DNA of 64,000 nt from Legionella rowbothamii. Lineage in GTDB: Bacteria > Pseudomonadota > Gammaproteobacteria > Legionellales > Legionellaceae. Below the pieces are notes generated by a model. The model searched no databases and was not told the origin of the DNA. It worked only from the letters and a program-made list of their open reading frames with translations. Location: positions 186,001-250,000 of the forward strand of contig NZ_CAAAIM010000003.1 in the NCBI RefSeq assembly GCF_900639985.1, given 5' to 3'. Below are positions 1-7,882 of the stretch, piece after piece. The translations under genes were made by a program, and so were the position numbers. How positions within the stretch are numbered: the stretch's first letter is position 1; each line of letters starts with the position of its first letter.

Positions 1-316
1 TGCGCGCAACGACCTGCTCTTCTGGTTGATTTTCATCAGGACCATAGTCGAGCTCATTAAAAATGGATAAGCGTTCCATTGGGAGTTGTGTGCCCATGGC
101 TTTTTGAGCTTGTTCTGCGGTTTGAATGGTGCGTTGCAAGGTCGAGGTAAAAATGACATCAGGGATAAGCTGCTCTTGCCTTAAATAGGTTCCCAGTGCG
201 AATCCTTGGAGTAGCCCGCTTTCAACTAAAGGCAAATCGGTAGTTCCCACACGTCGAACTATCTCTCCGGCAGCAAAGGTGTTGCCGTGGCGTGCGATTA
301 ATAATCGTGTTGTCAT
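1..316 (-). CDS. Histidine phosphatase family protein (phosphoglycerate mutase-like), 3' part missing
   Basis: The gene starts at 316 and runs leftwards off the window, so only about 105 residues are visible. The N-terminus carries the RHGNT signature (residues 9-13) of the histidine phosphatase superfamily, whose histidine is phosphorylated during catalysis. An STLQRTIQTAEQA stretch follows, which matches the second conserved arginine region of the family. The start lies 3 bases after the stop of kdsB, so the two genes are very probably co-transcribed. Pairing with a CMP-sugar synthetase hints at a role in sugar-phosphate metabolism, but the family also includes phosphoglycerate mutases, cobalamin phosphatases and others, and the substrate cannot be told from this fragment. 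Confidence 0.8.
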   Translation of the reverse strand, partial: MTTRLLIARHGNTFAAGEIVRRVGTTDLPLVESGLLQGFALGTYLRQEQLIPDVIFTSTLQRTIQTAEQAQKAMGTQLPMERLSIFNELDYGPDENQPEEQVVAR

Positions 317-319
317 GAT

Positions 320-1144
320 CTAGGAAGCCTCTATAGGTAGTAATTCGCCGTGTTGGCTAATTAGGGCTTCTGCTCGAGCGATATCTTGAGGGCTATCCAC
401 CCCAGACATGTTGGCTCGACCTTTGTAGTCTACCGGTATGCAACGAATGCTATAACCGTTTTCCAATATGCGTAGTTGCTCTAAGCCTTCGAGTTGTTCA
501 AAGGTGCTTTCTGGCAGCGTGATGAATTTTTCTAGCATGGCTAAGGAATACCCGTATAAGCCTATATGGCGAAATATGGGGCTTTTATCCGTTGTTTGCT
601 GTAATTCGGATTCTTTCCGTAAGGCCGGAATAATGTTTTTACTGAACCAGAATGCTTTTCCGCTTTGTGCGTCAAATACAGCCGTCGTGCCACTAAATGG
701 TGTTGTTTGCTTATTGTGGCGTAACTCATCTAATTGCTTCCACGACAATTGGGTTACGGGAGTGACCACATCGCAAGGGGAGGTGGCAAAGGCATCAATT
801 AAGGCGCGTAAGAAATCTGGCGGCGTTAAGGGGGCGTCTCCTTGCATATTTAAAATAAAATCTGGCTTGCGAGCCATTTGTTGTACTGCTTCAGCAACGC
901 GATCCGTGCCAGTAAGGGCATTCGCGGAGGTCATTACCACTTCCACTGCGAGTGTTCGGCCATGTTGGGCAATGCGTTGATCGTCGGTGGCGACAATAAT
1001 TGAGACATCATTTAGGCCTGCTGCCGCGGCACGTGAAAGCGCTACGACACGTTGTAACATGGTTTGACCATGAATGAGGGCCAAAGGCTTTCCGGGGAGC
1101 CGAGTTGACGCATAGCGTGCAGGAATAATAATAGCAGTATGCAT
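320..1144 (-). CDS. kdsB: 3-deoxy-manno-octulosonate cytidylyltransferase (CMP-Kdo synthetase), somewhat divergent
   Basis: KdsB activates Kdo with CTP to CMP-Kdo for the inner core of LPS, in the cytoplasm. The 274-residue protein opens with the nucleotide-binding motif IIIPARYASTRLPGKPL (residues 5-21). It later has TGTDRVAEA, a QGD motif (NMQGDAPL), RHIGLYGY, and near the C-terminus EQLEGLEQLRILENG and SGVDSPQDIARAE, all in family order. It is about 25 residues longer than usual KdsB, and the normally acidic position after QGD is Ala (QGDAPL instead of QGDEPL). It may therefore be a paralogue or act on a related sugar. It is separated from the glycine-cleavage genes upstream by a palindromic repeat, and sits 3 bases before the histidine phosphatase gene. 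Confidence 0.82.
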   Translation of the reverse strand: MHTAIIIPARYASTRLPGKPLALIHGQTMLQRVVALSRAAAAGLNDVSIIVATDDQRIAQHGRTLAVEVVMTSANALTGTDRVAEAVQQMARKPDFILNMQGDAPLTPPDFLRALIDAFATSPCDVVTPVTQLSWKQLDELRHNKQTTPFSGTTAVFDAQSGKAFWFSKNIIPALRKESELQQTTDKSPIFRHIGLYGYSLAMLEKFITLPESTFEQLEGLEQLRILENGYSIRCIPVDYKGRANMSGVDSPQDIARAEALISQHGELLPIEAS

Positions 1145-1271
1145 GATATAAATTCCAAAAAGCGAAGGAACGCTAATAATAGCTTAAACGTGGTTTTATT
1201 ACTATGAAGGGGCACTTATCGGACGTTTACAATCAAGAGATTTGGTCGTTTATTGGCAGAAAAAACTCTCT

Positions 1272-1352
1272 TCATTGCGAACGAAATGAAGCAACCCAGG
1301 GTTATGTGCAGCGGACTCTAGGGTTACTTCCTTATTACGTTTCTCGCAATGA
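1272..1352. repeat. Palindromic intergenic repeat (cattgcga ... tcgcaatg type)
   Basis: The element is bounded by inverted termini: TCATTGCGA at 1272-1280 and TCGCAATGA at 1344-1352. Its 5' part (attgcgaacgaaatgaagca) resembles a short palindromic repeat that I recall being dispersed in intergenic regions of Legionella, Rickettsia and other bacteria. It occupies the 247-base gap between gcvPB and kdsB and codes for nothing convincing. A short ORF on the plus strand (1204-1416) merely reads through it. Confidence 0.6.
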
Positions 1353-1391
1353 CGGATCACTTTGTTGTATAAGTAACCAGGTTTGTCTGAC

Positions 1392-2849
1392 TTACTTATC
1401 TTGCGTGGCAAAATAATTTACATCCAATTCTCTTGCTGCTTTCACATCATCCAAGCGCTTTACCGGTAAGCTATGCGGCGCATCTTTGAGTAATTGCGGA
1501 TTATCCATTGCTTCTTGACGAACGGTTTTCATTATCTGCACGAAATTATCCAACTCTTCTTTACTTTCCGTTTCTGTTGGTTCAATAAGCAAACATTCCG
1601 GGATCAATAGTGGGAAATAAGTGGTTGGAGCATGAACGCGGTAATCCAACAGCCGTTTTGCCAAATCCATGGCGGTAACACCATAAGCTTTCTTCTCTGG
1701 GTTTAAAGTGAGAATAAATTCATGAGATGCGCGTCGTGTTGGATATGCTGCTGTAAATCCGATTTTGGTGAGTTCTTTTAATAAATAATTGGCATTTAAG
1801 GTTGCGTATTCAGATACACGTAATAAACCTTCTTTACCTAAAACACGAATGTAAAAATAAGCGCGCAACAAAATACCAGCATTACCCATAAAGCAGGATA
1901 AGCGTCCGATACTTTGTGGGTAATCTACGCGCGTGGCCCATTGATAGCCAGTATCCGTCTTTTTGACCACTGGTAAGGGCATAAATGGTAACAAGCGCTT
2001 GCCCACTGCAACGGGACCGGAGCCTGGGCCGCCGCCGCCATGTGGGGTAGCAAAAGTTTTATGCAAATTAAGGTGCATCACATCAAAGCCCATGTCTCCG
2101 GGTCTTACTTTACCTAGAATAGCATTAAGATTGGCACCATCATAATAGAGCAACCCCCCCGCTTGATGTACGAGCGCTGCAATTTCTTTAATTTGGCGCA
2201 TAAACAATCCTAAGGTCGACGGGTTGGTGAGCATAATTCCCGCTGTTTTAGGACCTAATTTGCTTTTCAACTCTTCCAGATCAATGTCACCATCGGGTGC
2301 AGTGGCAATTTCAACGATTTTAAATCCACACATAACTGCAGAGGCGGGGTTGGTTCCATGAGCCGCATCTGGAATAAGCATTTCATCGCGTGCAGTATCA
2401 CCGCGTGATTGATGATAGGCCTTGATCATGGCTACGCCTGCAAATTCACCTTGTGAGCCTGCCATTGGAGTCAACGAAACACCTGCCATTCCTGTAATTT
2501 CCGCAATATGCTCTTGCAAACGATAAAGCGGCTCTAAAAAGCCTTGGCTGTCTTGCTCCGGTGCTAAGGGGTGGCGATTAAGAAAATTAGGCATGGAGGC
2601 TGCTTTATGCACGCCACGAGGGTTGTATTTCATCGTGCATGAACCCAAAGGATAGAAATTGCTATCAATGGCAAAGTTTTTATGAGAAAGGCGCGTAAAA
2701 TGACGAACTACTTGTAATTCAGAGCAAGCAGGCATTCTTGGAGGGGTTTTGCGCTGAAACTCCTCTGGAATAGTATATTTGCTAGGGGCCGTTTTGGGTG
2801 CCTGGGCTGCTGCTCTGCGGTTTTCTTGGGATAATTCAAAAATCAACAT
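1392..2849 (-). CDS. gcvPB: Glycine dehydrogenase (decarboxylating) subunit 2 of the P-protein
   Basis: This is the C-terminal half of the split P-protein of the glycine cleavage system. It forms a PLP enzyme with GcvPA that decarboxylates glycine and passes the aminomethyl group to the lipoyl arm of GcvH. The 485-residue length fits subunit 2. The motif [18 protein letters not shown] contains the PLP-binding lysine at K264, followed by the Gly-rich loop typical of the family; [14 protein letters not shown] (around residues 64-77) is another hallmark. It is the last gcv gene of the minus-strand operon, and its start overlaps the upstream YciI-like gene by 7 bases, suggesting translational coupling. 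The predicted start ([11 protein letters not shown]) is well placed and no other start is needed. Confidence 0.96.
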   Translation of the reverse strand: MLIFELSQENRRAAAQAPKTAPSKYTIPEEFQRKTPPRMPACSELQVVRHFTRLSHKNFAIDSNFYPLGSCTMKYNPRGVHKAASMPNFLNRHPLAPEQDSQGFLEPLYRLQEHIAEITGMAGVSLTPMAGSQGEFAGVAMIKAYHQSRGDTARDEMLIPDAAHGTNPASAVMCGFKIVEIATAPDGDIDLEELKSKLGPKTAGIMLTNPSTLGLFMRQIKEIAALVHQAGGLLYYDGANLNAILGKVRPGDMGFDVMHLNLHKTFATPHGGGGPGSGPVAVGKRLLPFMPLPVVKKTDTGYQWATRVDYPQSIGRLSCFMGNAGILLRAYFYIRVLGKEGLLRVSEYATLNANYLLKELTKIGFTAAYPTRRASHEFILTLNPEKKAYGVTAMDLAKRLLDYRVHAPTTYFPLLIPECLLIEPTETESKEELDNFVQIMKTVRQEAMDNPQLLKDAPHSLPVKRLDDVKAARELDVNYFATQDK

Positions 2850-3151
2850 AATTTGCCTTCCATTTTTTGAATAAGTTCTTTGAGTTCATCTCGATGCATT
2901 ACTGGAGTGAATTCGATGAATTCATAGCTTGCTATTTCTGCTAAGTAGTAAGGATCTTGTTTAAAGATGGACTCTATATAGGCTCGGTCATTACTTGCTG
3001 CGATAATAATGCCGCCGGTACGGGGTTTCATCGGGCCAGAAGCCACGAGCAAACCTTGCTTATAGTAATAATCTAAAAATTCCCTATGTGCACTAAGGTA
3101 CTTATCTACCTCCGTGTTAGGTACCAAATAAGTTAATTGAACAACAAACAT
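2843..3151 (-). CDS. YciI-like protein embedded between the two P-protein genes
   Basis: A 102-residue protein with a ferredoxin-like alpha/beta pattern. It contains [30 protein letters not shown] and [19 protein letters not shown], which match the YciI/YCII family (small enzymes or binding proteins related to muconolactone isomerase-like folds, mostly uncharacterised). It begins on the base next to the gcvPA stop codon and overlaps gcvPB by 7 bases, so it is locked into the glycine-cleavage operon. That suggests a role in the pathway, for example handling a by-product or an accessory function, but the sequence alone does not say. The fit to YciI rests on the GP and DP(Y/F) motifs and size. 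Confidence 0.8.
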   Translation of the reverse strand: MFVVQLTYLVPNTEVDKYLSAHREFLDYYYKQGLLVASGPMKPRTGGIIIAASNDRAYIESIFKQDPYYLAEIASYEFIEFTPVMHRDELKELIQKMEGKLC

Positions 3152-4522
3152 TTAGGCACCTCGTTGACTCATAATGGTTTGCAATGTTTTGCCATAAAGA
3201 GCTAAATCTTCGGCTGTACGCATTTCTGTGGCACAAACTACGAGCATATTTTGCAGTTGCGGGTAATGAGTTTCGACTGCGTAGCCACCAGTAATTCCTG
3301 CGACTGCTAGTTGCTCTAAGACGTCTTTAACGGGCTTATTCAGTTTGAGAACTACTTCATGGAAATAAGGGGCGCTAAATACACGCTCTACGCCGTCAAT
3401 TTGACCTAGGAGCTCGGCTAATTCATGTGTGTTTTGATAGCATTGGTTAGCAACTTCGCGCAATCCTTCTGCACCTAACAAACTCATGTGAATGGTGGCT
3501 GCGGTTACCAGCAATCCTTGGTTGGTACAGATATTTGAAGTGGCCTTCGCGCGGCGAATATGTTGTTCGCGTGCTTGTAAGGTTAGGGTAAACCCACGTT
3601 TACCGTCCTTGTCTACGGTACAACCAATAATTCGCCCAGGCATTTGTCGTACATGTGCCATCCGGGTGCTGAGAAAACCAAAATAGGGGCCACCAGATGC
3701 CATCGGTGCACCTAAGGGCTGGCCTTCGCCACAGACGATATCTACTCCATGTGCCCCCCACTGGCTAGGTTGTTTAAATAACGCTAAGGAAATGGGATTA
3801 ACACAGGCAATACTAATTACTTTATTCTGATGGGCCCAATCGCTTAATTGATCCACGTTTTCGAGACAACCAAAAAAATTAGGTTGAGCAATGACTAACG
3901 CAGTAATGTCTTCACCGGTGTAATTCTCCATGATTGCAGAGTCCGTAATTCCTCGATGCTCATCAAAAGGAAGCGTAACCATTTCAATATGTTGTGTGTT
4001 GAGAATGGTTTTAATTGTTTCTCGGTATAAGGGATGAACGGTCCCAGCAACCAGAACACGGTTCGACTTACTGTGCTTATTTACCCTTACGGCCATTAAA
4101 ACCGCCTCCGCAAGAGCGGTTGCGCCATCATACATTGAGGCATTTGCCACATCCATGCCGGTTAGTTCACAGATCATGGTTTGAAATTCGTATAATAGCT
4201 GCAAGGTACCTTGGCTGGCTTCAGCTTGATAAGGGGTATAAGCAGTTAAAAATTCACCACGAGATGCAATGTCCCACACGGCGGCAGGAATATGATGCTC
4301 ATAGCATCCGGCACCTATAAAGCAGATTCCATTATGGTTTTTATCAGCCAATGTGCGTGCTTCGTTTAACATCTCCATTTCATTGAGGCCTGAGGGAATT
4401 TGTTGAAAACCTGCATATTGTAAGGAAGCCGGAATCTCATCAAATAACGCCTGGGTGTCATGCACGCCAATCGCTTCAAGCATCTGTTGGGTATCTTTAG
4501 GTGTGTGGGGAATATAAGGCAT
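3152..4522 (-). CDS. gcvPA: Glycine dehydrogenase (decarboxylating) subunit 1 of the P-protein
   Basis: The N-terminal half of the split glycine decarboxylase, 456 residues, the usual length for subunit 1. It begins with the characteristic MPYIPHTPKDTQQMLEAIGV, and contains FIGAGCYEHHIPAAVWDI, FLTAYTPYQAEASQGTLQ, NASMYDGATALAEAV, IVCGEGQPLGAPMASGGPYFG and GRIIGCTVD, all conserved in GcvPA. It pairs with GcvPB, encoded one gene downstream, to make the active tetramer. It starts 2 bases after the gcvH stop and abuts the YciI-like gene, so the whole set is one tightly packed operon read leftwards. Confidence 0.96.
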   Translation of the reverse strand: MPYIPHTPKDTQQMLEAIGVHDTQALFDEIPASLQYAGFQQIPSGLNEMEMLNEARTLADKNHNGICFIGAGCYEHHIPAAVWDIASRGEFLTAYTPYQAEASQGTLQLLYEFQTMICELTGMDVANASMYDGATALAEAVLMAVRVNKHSKSNRVLVAGTVHPLYRETIKTILNTQHIEMVTLPFDEHRGITDSAIMENYTGEDITALVIAQPNFFGCLENVDQLSDWAHQNKVISIACVNPISLALFKQPSQWGAHGVDIVCGEGQPLGAPMASGGPYFGFLSTRMAHVRQMPGRIIGCTVDKDGKRGFTLTLQAREQHIRRAKATSNICTNQGLLVTAATIHMSLLGAEGLREVANQCYQNTHELAELLGQIDGVERVFSAPYFHEVVLKLNKPVKDVLEQLAVAGITGGYAVETHYPQLQNMLVVCATEMRTAEDLALYGKTLQTIMSQRGA

Positions 4523-4524
4523 GA

Positions 4525-4902
4525 TTAGTGTTCCTCTGCTGTCTCATTTTGATATTCTTCAGCAGTTAATAAATTGTCAATTTCGCTGAGGTTGCTAGGT
4601 TTTAATTTAACAAGCCAACCAGCGTGATAGGGGTCTGTATTAACTATAGCTGGATTTTCAACAACTGCTTCGTTGATTGCAGTAATGACACCGCTAATTG
4701 GCGCATAAAAATCGGAAGCTGCTTTTACCGACTCCACCACGCCCAATTCATCCCCTGCTTCTACTGCATCACCTACCTCAGGTAGTTCGACAAAAACCAT
4801 GTCGCCTAATAATTGCTGGGCATGGTCTGTAATTCCGATGATGACTTCACTCTGTTCTTCTTTAAGCCATTCATGGGTTGAGGTAAATTTCAAATCGTTC
4901 AT
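4525..4902 (-). CDS. gcvH: Glycine cleavage system H protein (lipoyl carrier)
   Basis: GcvH carries the aminomethyl group on a lipoyl-lysine between the P, T and L proteins. The lipoylation motif [15 protein letters not shown] is present, with K60 as the modified residue, and the N-terminus is the typical [13 protein letters not shown] longer ORF starts at 4935, but the in-frame ATG at 4902 has AAGGA about 8 bases upstream and gives the standard 125-residue protein, so I prefer it; an ATG at 4911 would sit directly on that ribosome binding site. It lies between gcvT and gcvPA. Confidence 0.95.
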   Translation of the reverse strand: MNDLKFTSTHEWLKEEQSEVIIGITDHAQQLLGDMVFVELPEVGDAVEAGDELGVVESVKAASDFYAPISGVITAINEAVVENPAIVNTDPYHAGWLVKLKPSNLSEIDNLLTAEEYQNETAEEH

Positions 4903-4971
4903 TGCATTCATCCTTAATTTTCTAACGTATATCAAAATCCCCTTGTTTAGTGAGGGGACGGTTGGTTTTGC

Positions 4972-6054
4972 TTATATGGCTTGCCCATATTTTACAAAAC
5001 GCGGTTTACCTACGGTTGCAGGAATTAATTTGCCTCGTATATCAACCAGTACTTCAGTACCTGTTTCAACGGGTACACGTGCTAGAGCGATTGAATGTCC
5101 AAGGGTTGGTGAAAAGCTACCACTGGTAATCATGCCGTCAGCTTGGCCATTAATGACTACACGCTGGCCTTGACGCATAATCCCTTTATCTAATAGGGTT
5201 AACCCGACCATTTTGCGTTTAATACCCAGTTGTTTTTGGGATACTAAAGCGCCCATACCAATAAAATTGCGATCAGTGGGTTCCCATTTTATGGTCCAAG
5301 CTAAGCCTGACTCTAATGGTGTGGTGGAGGTATCCATATCTTGGCCGTACAGGAGCATTCCTGCCTCGAGCCTTAATGTATCACGTGCAGCTAATCCGCA
5401 GGGTTGTACTCCTGCTTGCACCAAATCATCCCATAATTGCACTACTTGATCTTGAGGAACAATAATCTCTAAACCATCCTCACCGGTATAGCCTGTGCGT
5501 GCAAAAAAACATTGTTCTACATCAACGCACTCAAAATGGGTAAGGGTTGATACCGCATCGACTTGTGCAGGATTAAGAATAGAACAGGTTTTCGCGATGG
5601 CATTAGGGCCTTGCACGGCAATCATGGCGAGTTCTCTGCGTTCTTGTAAGCCTACGGCAAAGCCTTCACTTACTTGTCGTATCCATGCTAAATCTTCGTC
5701 CCGCGTTGCTGAGTTAAGCACGATGCGGTAGTTGTCGGAAGCACGTTGATAGACGATTAGATCGTCAATGATGCCGCCATGTTCATTACACATACAGCTG
5801 TAGAGCGCCTTGCCATTATGCTCTAATGCATCAACATCATTAGTTAGAAGTTTACGTAGAAATAGACGACCACCGGCGCCAAGTATGTCCACTATGGTCA
5901 TATGAGAGACATCAAAAATCCCTGCGTCTTGACGTACCTGGTGATGTTCATTGAGTTGAGAGCCATAATGCAGCGGCATCTCCCATCCATGAAAATTAAC
6001 CATTTTAGCACCACATTTTAAATGGGTCGCATGCAGTGGGGTTTTAGCAGTCAT
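4972..6054 (-). CDS. gcvT: Glycine cleavage system aminomethyltransferase (T protein)
   Basis: GcvT transfers the methylene group from the GcvH arm to tetrahydrofolate and releases ammonia. The 360-residue protein has the family N-terminus (KTPLHATHLKCGAKMVNFHGWEMPLHYG), GIFDVSHM, the central GYTGEDGLEI motif, LAARDTLRLEAGMLLYGQDM and a C-terminal barrel domain ending in GKPRFVKYG. AAGGA lies about 7 bases before the ATG at 6054. It is the first gene of the minus-strand gcv operon, and the promoter should be in the 320-base region to the right. No glycine riboswitch was found there. Confidence 0.96.
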   Translation of the reverse strand: MTAKTPLHATHLKCGAKMVNFHGWEMPLHYGSQLNEHHQVRQDAGIFDVSHMTIVDILGAGGRLFLRKLLTNDVDALEHNGKALYSCMCNEHGGIIDDLIVYQRASDNYRIVLNSATRDEDLAWIRQVSEGFAVGLQERRELAMIAVQGPNAIAKTCSILNPAQVDAVSTLTHFECVDVEQCFFARTGYTGEDGLEIIVPQDQVVQLWDDLVQAGVQPCGLAARDTLRLEAGMLLYGQDMDTSTTPLESGLAWTIKWEPTDRNFIGMGALVSQKQLGIKRKMVGLTLLDKGIMRQGQRVVINGQADGMITSGSFSPTLGHSIALARVPVETGTEVLVDIRGKLIPATVGKPRFVKYGQAI

Positions 6055-6376
6055 TGCGTGTGTCCTTTTTTCGCGTCTTGATTGAGAAAGATTATACTCA
6101 AGATACTTGAAAATGCTACTTTAAAAAGTACGAAGATTCATTAAGTTCGGGATGACGCATATCATAAATATAGGCTGGGCTTTACAGTCCAGTCGCCTAC
6201 CTAAAGCCAGAATTATTCTTTGCCCTTACTGTTTGAGCCACTTGAGTCCAGGCATCTTATTTCTCTGCTTTTAGCACCTATTGTTAGTATAGTTAATTTA
6301 AGGAACCGCTATTAGAGTAAATCCTTCTAACTCATTATATACTGTATAAAATACATGACATTTATAGGATGCCTGC
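6055..6376. other. Intergenic region between divergent gcvT and the DUF3592 gene
   Basis: No gene was found in this stretch. It must hold divergent promoters. On the right edge a TATACTGTATAAAAT stretch lies shortly before the DUF3592 start, with an AGGA ribosome binding site just ahead of its ATG. An imperfect hairpin lies at 6171-6199 (TAGGC/GCCTA outside, TGG/CCA inside), next to a 'cgggatgacg' stretch resembling a common dispersed-repeat end. I looked for the paired GGAGAG/AGGACAGAG elements of a glycine riboswitch and did not see them. Confidence 0.5.
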
Positions 6377-6844
6377 ATGACTTGGCTTACTGTTTGGCGA
6401 TGGATGCTGGATTTAGGATGGTTAGTAGTTTTGCTGGGCATATTCATACACTTTTGGCGTGATCGGCAATCTTTAGTGCGAGCAAAAACGTGGTTAAAGG
6501 CAAAAGGGCACGTAACCAGTTGTGAGTGGACTAAAGCGGGGCACAGTGTTTGGCCAAAAATTGAATATACCTACCAAGTACATGATAAGGATTTAGTCGG
6601 TGAATATCTTTTTTTAGATACAGCACATAATACTCCTAACAGCAAATATGCGCGCCGTATAGCGTATAAAGCGGCGATCGCGTTTAAAGAGGAGGAAGAA
6701 ATTGACATTTATTATAATCCTAATCATCCCGAGCAATCTGCTTTAGATGTGACCATGCCGAAGAAATTAAATGTGATTTTAATTTTAATCGGCATCTTAA
6801 TTGTTTTGCAGTTGGGGCTTATTTTGTGGCATTGCCTACATTAG
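6377..6844 (+). CDS. DUF3592 family membrane protein
   Basis: A 155-residue protein with one membrane helix near the N-terminus (about residues 12-24), a beta-rich central part containing KPKIEYTYQV and YNPNHPEQSALD, and a second helix near the C-terminus (about residues 133-149). This layout, with the 'W P ...Y.Y' and 'YNP..P..S.L' motifs, matches the DUF3592 family of unknown function. An AGGA ribosome binding site precedes the ATG. Its 3' end overlaps that of the convergent IcmL-like gene by 26 bases. Nothing in the context indicates its role. Confidence 0.8.
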   Translation: MTWLTVWRWMLDLGWLVVLLGIFIHFWRDRQSLVRAKTWLKAKGHVTSCEWTKAGHSVWPKIEYTYQVHDKDLVGEYLFLDTAHNTPNSKYARRIAYKAAIAFKEEEEIDIYYNPNHPEQSALDVTMPKKLNVILILIGILIVLQLGLILWHCLH

Positions 6845-7361
6845 AAGGTAGCGCCGTTTCTTCTTCAATAGGACATTGGCAAGGCGGCTTAGCGACGACT
6901 GTTTGCAGGTTGGTGATGCTATAACCACGAACCCCTTGGCCAGATGGAGCAACCCCAAAGTTTACCGTAACTTTAAGAGTTTGTTGTTGTTGATACTGCG
7001 GGTTTTTATAAACCACTAATAAACTGGTAACTGCTTTCCAGTGGGTGGCATCAATAGGCGTAATTACTGGTGGTTCTGTAGGTATTGCGCTGACATAATA
7101 AAGGTTTTTCTGTACTGCCTCTGGTAATTGAGATGTATTTAGTGCTTTGGTATAGGCAATCCAGGCATCGGCTGTAAAATATTTGGCAATTTGTTTTTGA
7201 TCTTGCAAATAATTTTTATAGCTGTAGTTATAGGTAGCGACCACAGCTTCATTAACCCAAACGATTAAAGGTGCTTGATCCGGCCCAGCATAAACTAGCT
7301 GTGAACCCAGAGCCAAAGTGACAACCAGTGAGCGTGTGGCATTCAAAACGTGTTTATTCAT
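6819..7361 (-). CDS. IcmL/DotI-family protein (paralogue of a type IVB secretion component)
   Basis: A 180-residue protein with a signal peptide or membrane anchor at residues 8-25 and a VirB8-like periplasmic domain. The motifs VNEAVVATYNYSYKNYLQDQKQIAKYFTADAWIAYTKAL and VTVNFGVAPSGQGVRGYSITNLQT are characteristic of the DotI/IcmL/TraM family of the Dot/Icm type IVB secretion system. It is encoded alone, away from other dot/icm genes, so it is probably one of the extra IcmL-like paralogues seen in Legionella rather than the core component. It ends in a proline/cysteine tail (KPPCQCPIEEE). Its 3' end overlaps the convergent DUF3592 gene. The candidate small RNA and its terminator lie just upstream on the same strand. 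Confidence 0.78.
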   Translation of the reverse strand: MNKHVLNATRSLVVTLALGSQLVYAGPDQAPLIVWVNEAVVATYNYSYKNYLQDQKQIAKYFTADAWIAYTKALNTSQLPEAVQKNLYYVSAIPTEPPVITPIDATHWKAVTSLLVVYKNPQYQQQQTLKVTVNFGVAPSGQGVRGYSITNLQTVVAKPPCQCPIEEETALPSNVGNATK

Positions 7362-7419
7362 GTATTTTCTCGATTGCGTTAAAACTCAATAGCTTCAGTG
7401 TAGCTCATTTTTTTTAAAT

Positions 7420-7446
7420 AAAAAAATCCCCGGTTACTCACCGGGG
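7420..7446 (-). terminator. Rho-independent terminator (minus strand)
   Basis: A perfect 6-bp GC stem (CCCCGG/CCGGGG) with a 7-base loop at 7428-7446, followed on the minus strand by A and seven Ts. It terminates whatever is transcribed leftwards from about 7540. The IcmL-like gene starts about 60 bases further on and needs its own promoter or read-through. Confidence 0.8.
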
Positions 7447-7535
7447 CAAATTACGTGTTTGGAATTTTATCCAAACTGCGCTTCGCTTAAGAGGGGGTAA
7501 AGCGAAGCTAAGCATTCGGGGGAAATGCTCATACC
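7420..7535 (-). ncRNA. Candidate multi-hairpin small RNA with C-rich loops and its own terminator
   Basis: Read on the minus strand, this stretch folds into four consecutive perfect hairpins. They are AGCATT/AATGCT (7529-7511) with a CCCCC loop; GCTTCGCTT/AAGCGAAGC (7508-7480, 9 bp), also with CCCCC in the loop; GTTTGGA/TCCAAAC (7476-7457); and CCCCGG/CCGGGG (7446-7428) followed by seven Ts, a typical intrinsic terminator. No gene is read leftwards into this terminator from the right, so it must end a short transcript. The same strand also holds a 21-codon ORF (7532-7467, MSISPECLASLYPLLSEAQFG) with AAGG only 2 bases before its ATG, so a dual-function RNA or leader peptide for the IcmL-like gene is possible. 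The promoter was not resolved; a TTGACT lies near 7575 but without a convincing -10. The family was not recognised. Confidence 0.6.
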
Positions 7536-7675
7536 TTTTGACACTATGCGGAACTAAAAGTTCAATTTTAAGTCAAATTATTTTGAATTTATTGTTCGGC
7601 CACATTCTACTCAAGCTATTTACGATTTTGGCGAGAATCTTTTTATATTAGTGTGGATGCCCTTTCTGGTTTACA

Positions 7676-7745
7676 AGAAGATACATCAGGGTGTAAGGGC
7701 CTCGCCCTCGAATTACCGGGGGCAGTCACCGTAACCCCGTCTTCT
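7676..7745 (+). promoter_or_regulatory. Possible structured leader or branched RNA element upstream of the ABC transporter genes
   Basis: A closing stem AGAAGA/TCTTCT (7676-7681 with 7740-7745) encloses three potential helices: TACA/TGTA (7682-7695), AGGGC/GCCCT (7696-7708) and CGGGG/CCCCG (7717-7721 with 7735-7739). This would be a compact multi-branch junction of about 70 bases in front of the permease gene, which starts at 7883. It matches no riboswitch consensus I know (TPP, cobalamin, yybP-ykoY, guanidine and fluoride were considered). A promoter-like TTTACC...TATGCT pair lies downstream of it at about 7810-7838, so whether it is transcribed with the operon is uncertain. Confidence 0.35.
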
Positions 7746-7882
7746 ATAAACCAAATAATGCAAAGAGAACTAATTGTTAGCGGAAAATGTTCACGTGAAT
7801 ACAAGGCGTTTACCTATGACTTACCCGGCATTTTATGCTATCCTATTGTGTTTTATATCGACAAAGTTATTAAGGGGGCATT

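Noticed and set aside
1204..1416. 70-codon ORF on the plus strand between gcvPB and kdsB
   Set aside because: It reads through the palindromic repeat, has no convincing ribosome binding site and its product looks random.
6055..6376. Glycine riboswitch in front of gcvT
   Set aside because: Neither strand shows the GGAGAG-type aptamer core or the paired second aptamer; only an unrelated imperfect hairpin is present.
7676..7745. tRNA or a known riboswitch (TPP, cobalamin, manganese, guanidine)
   Set aside because: The closing stem and branches superficially resemble a cloverleaf, but the T-loop GTTCGAATC and the conserved riboswitch cores are missing.
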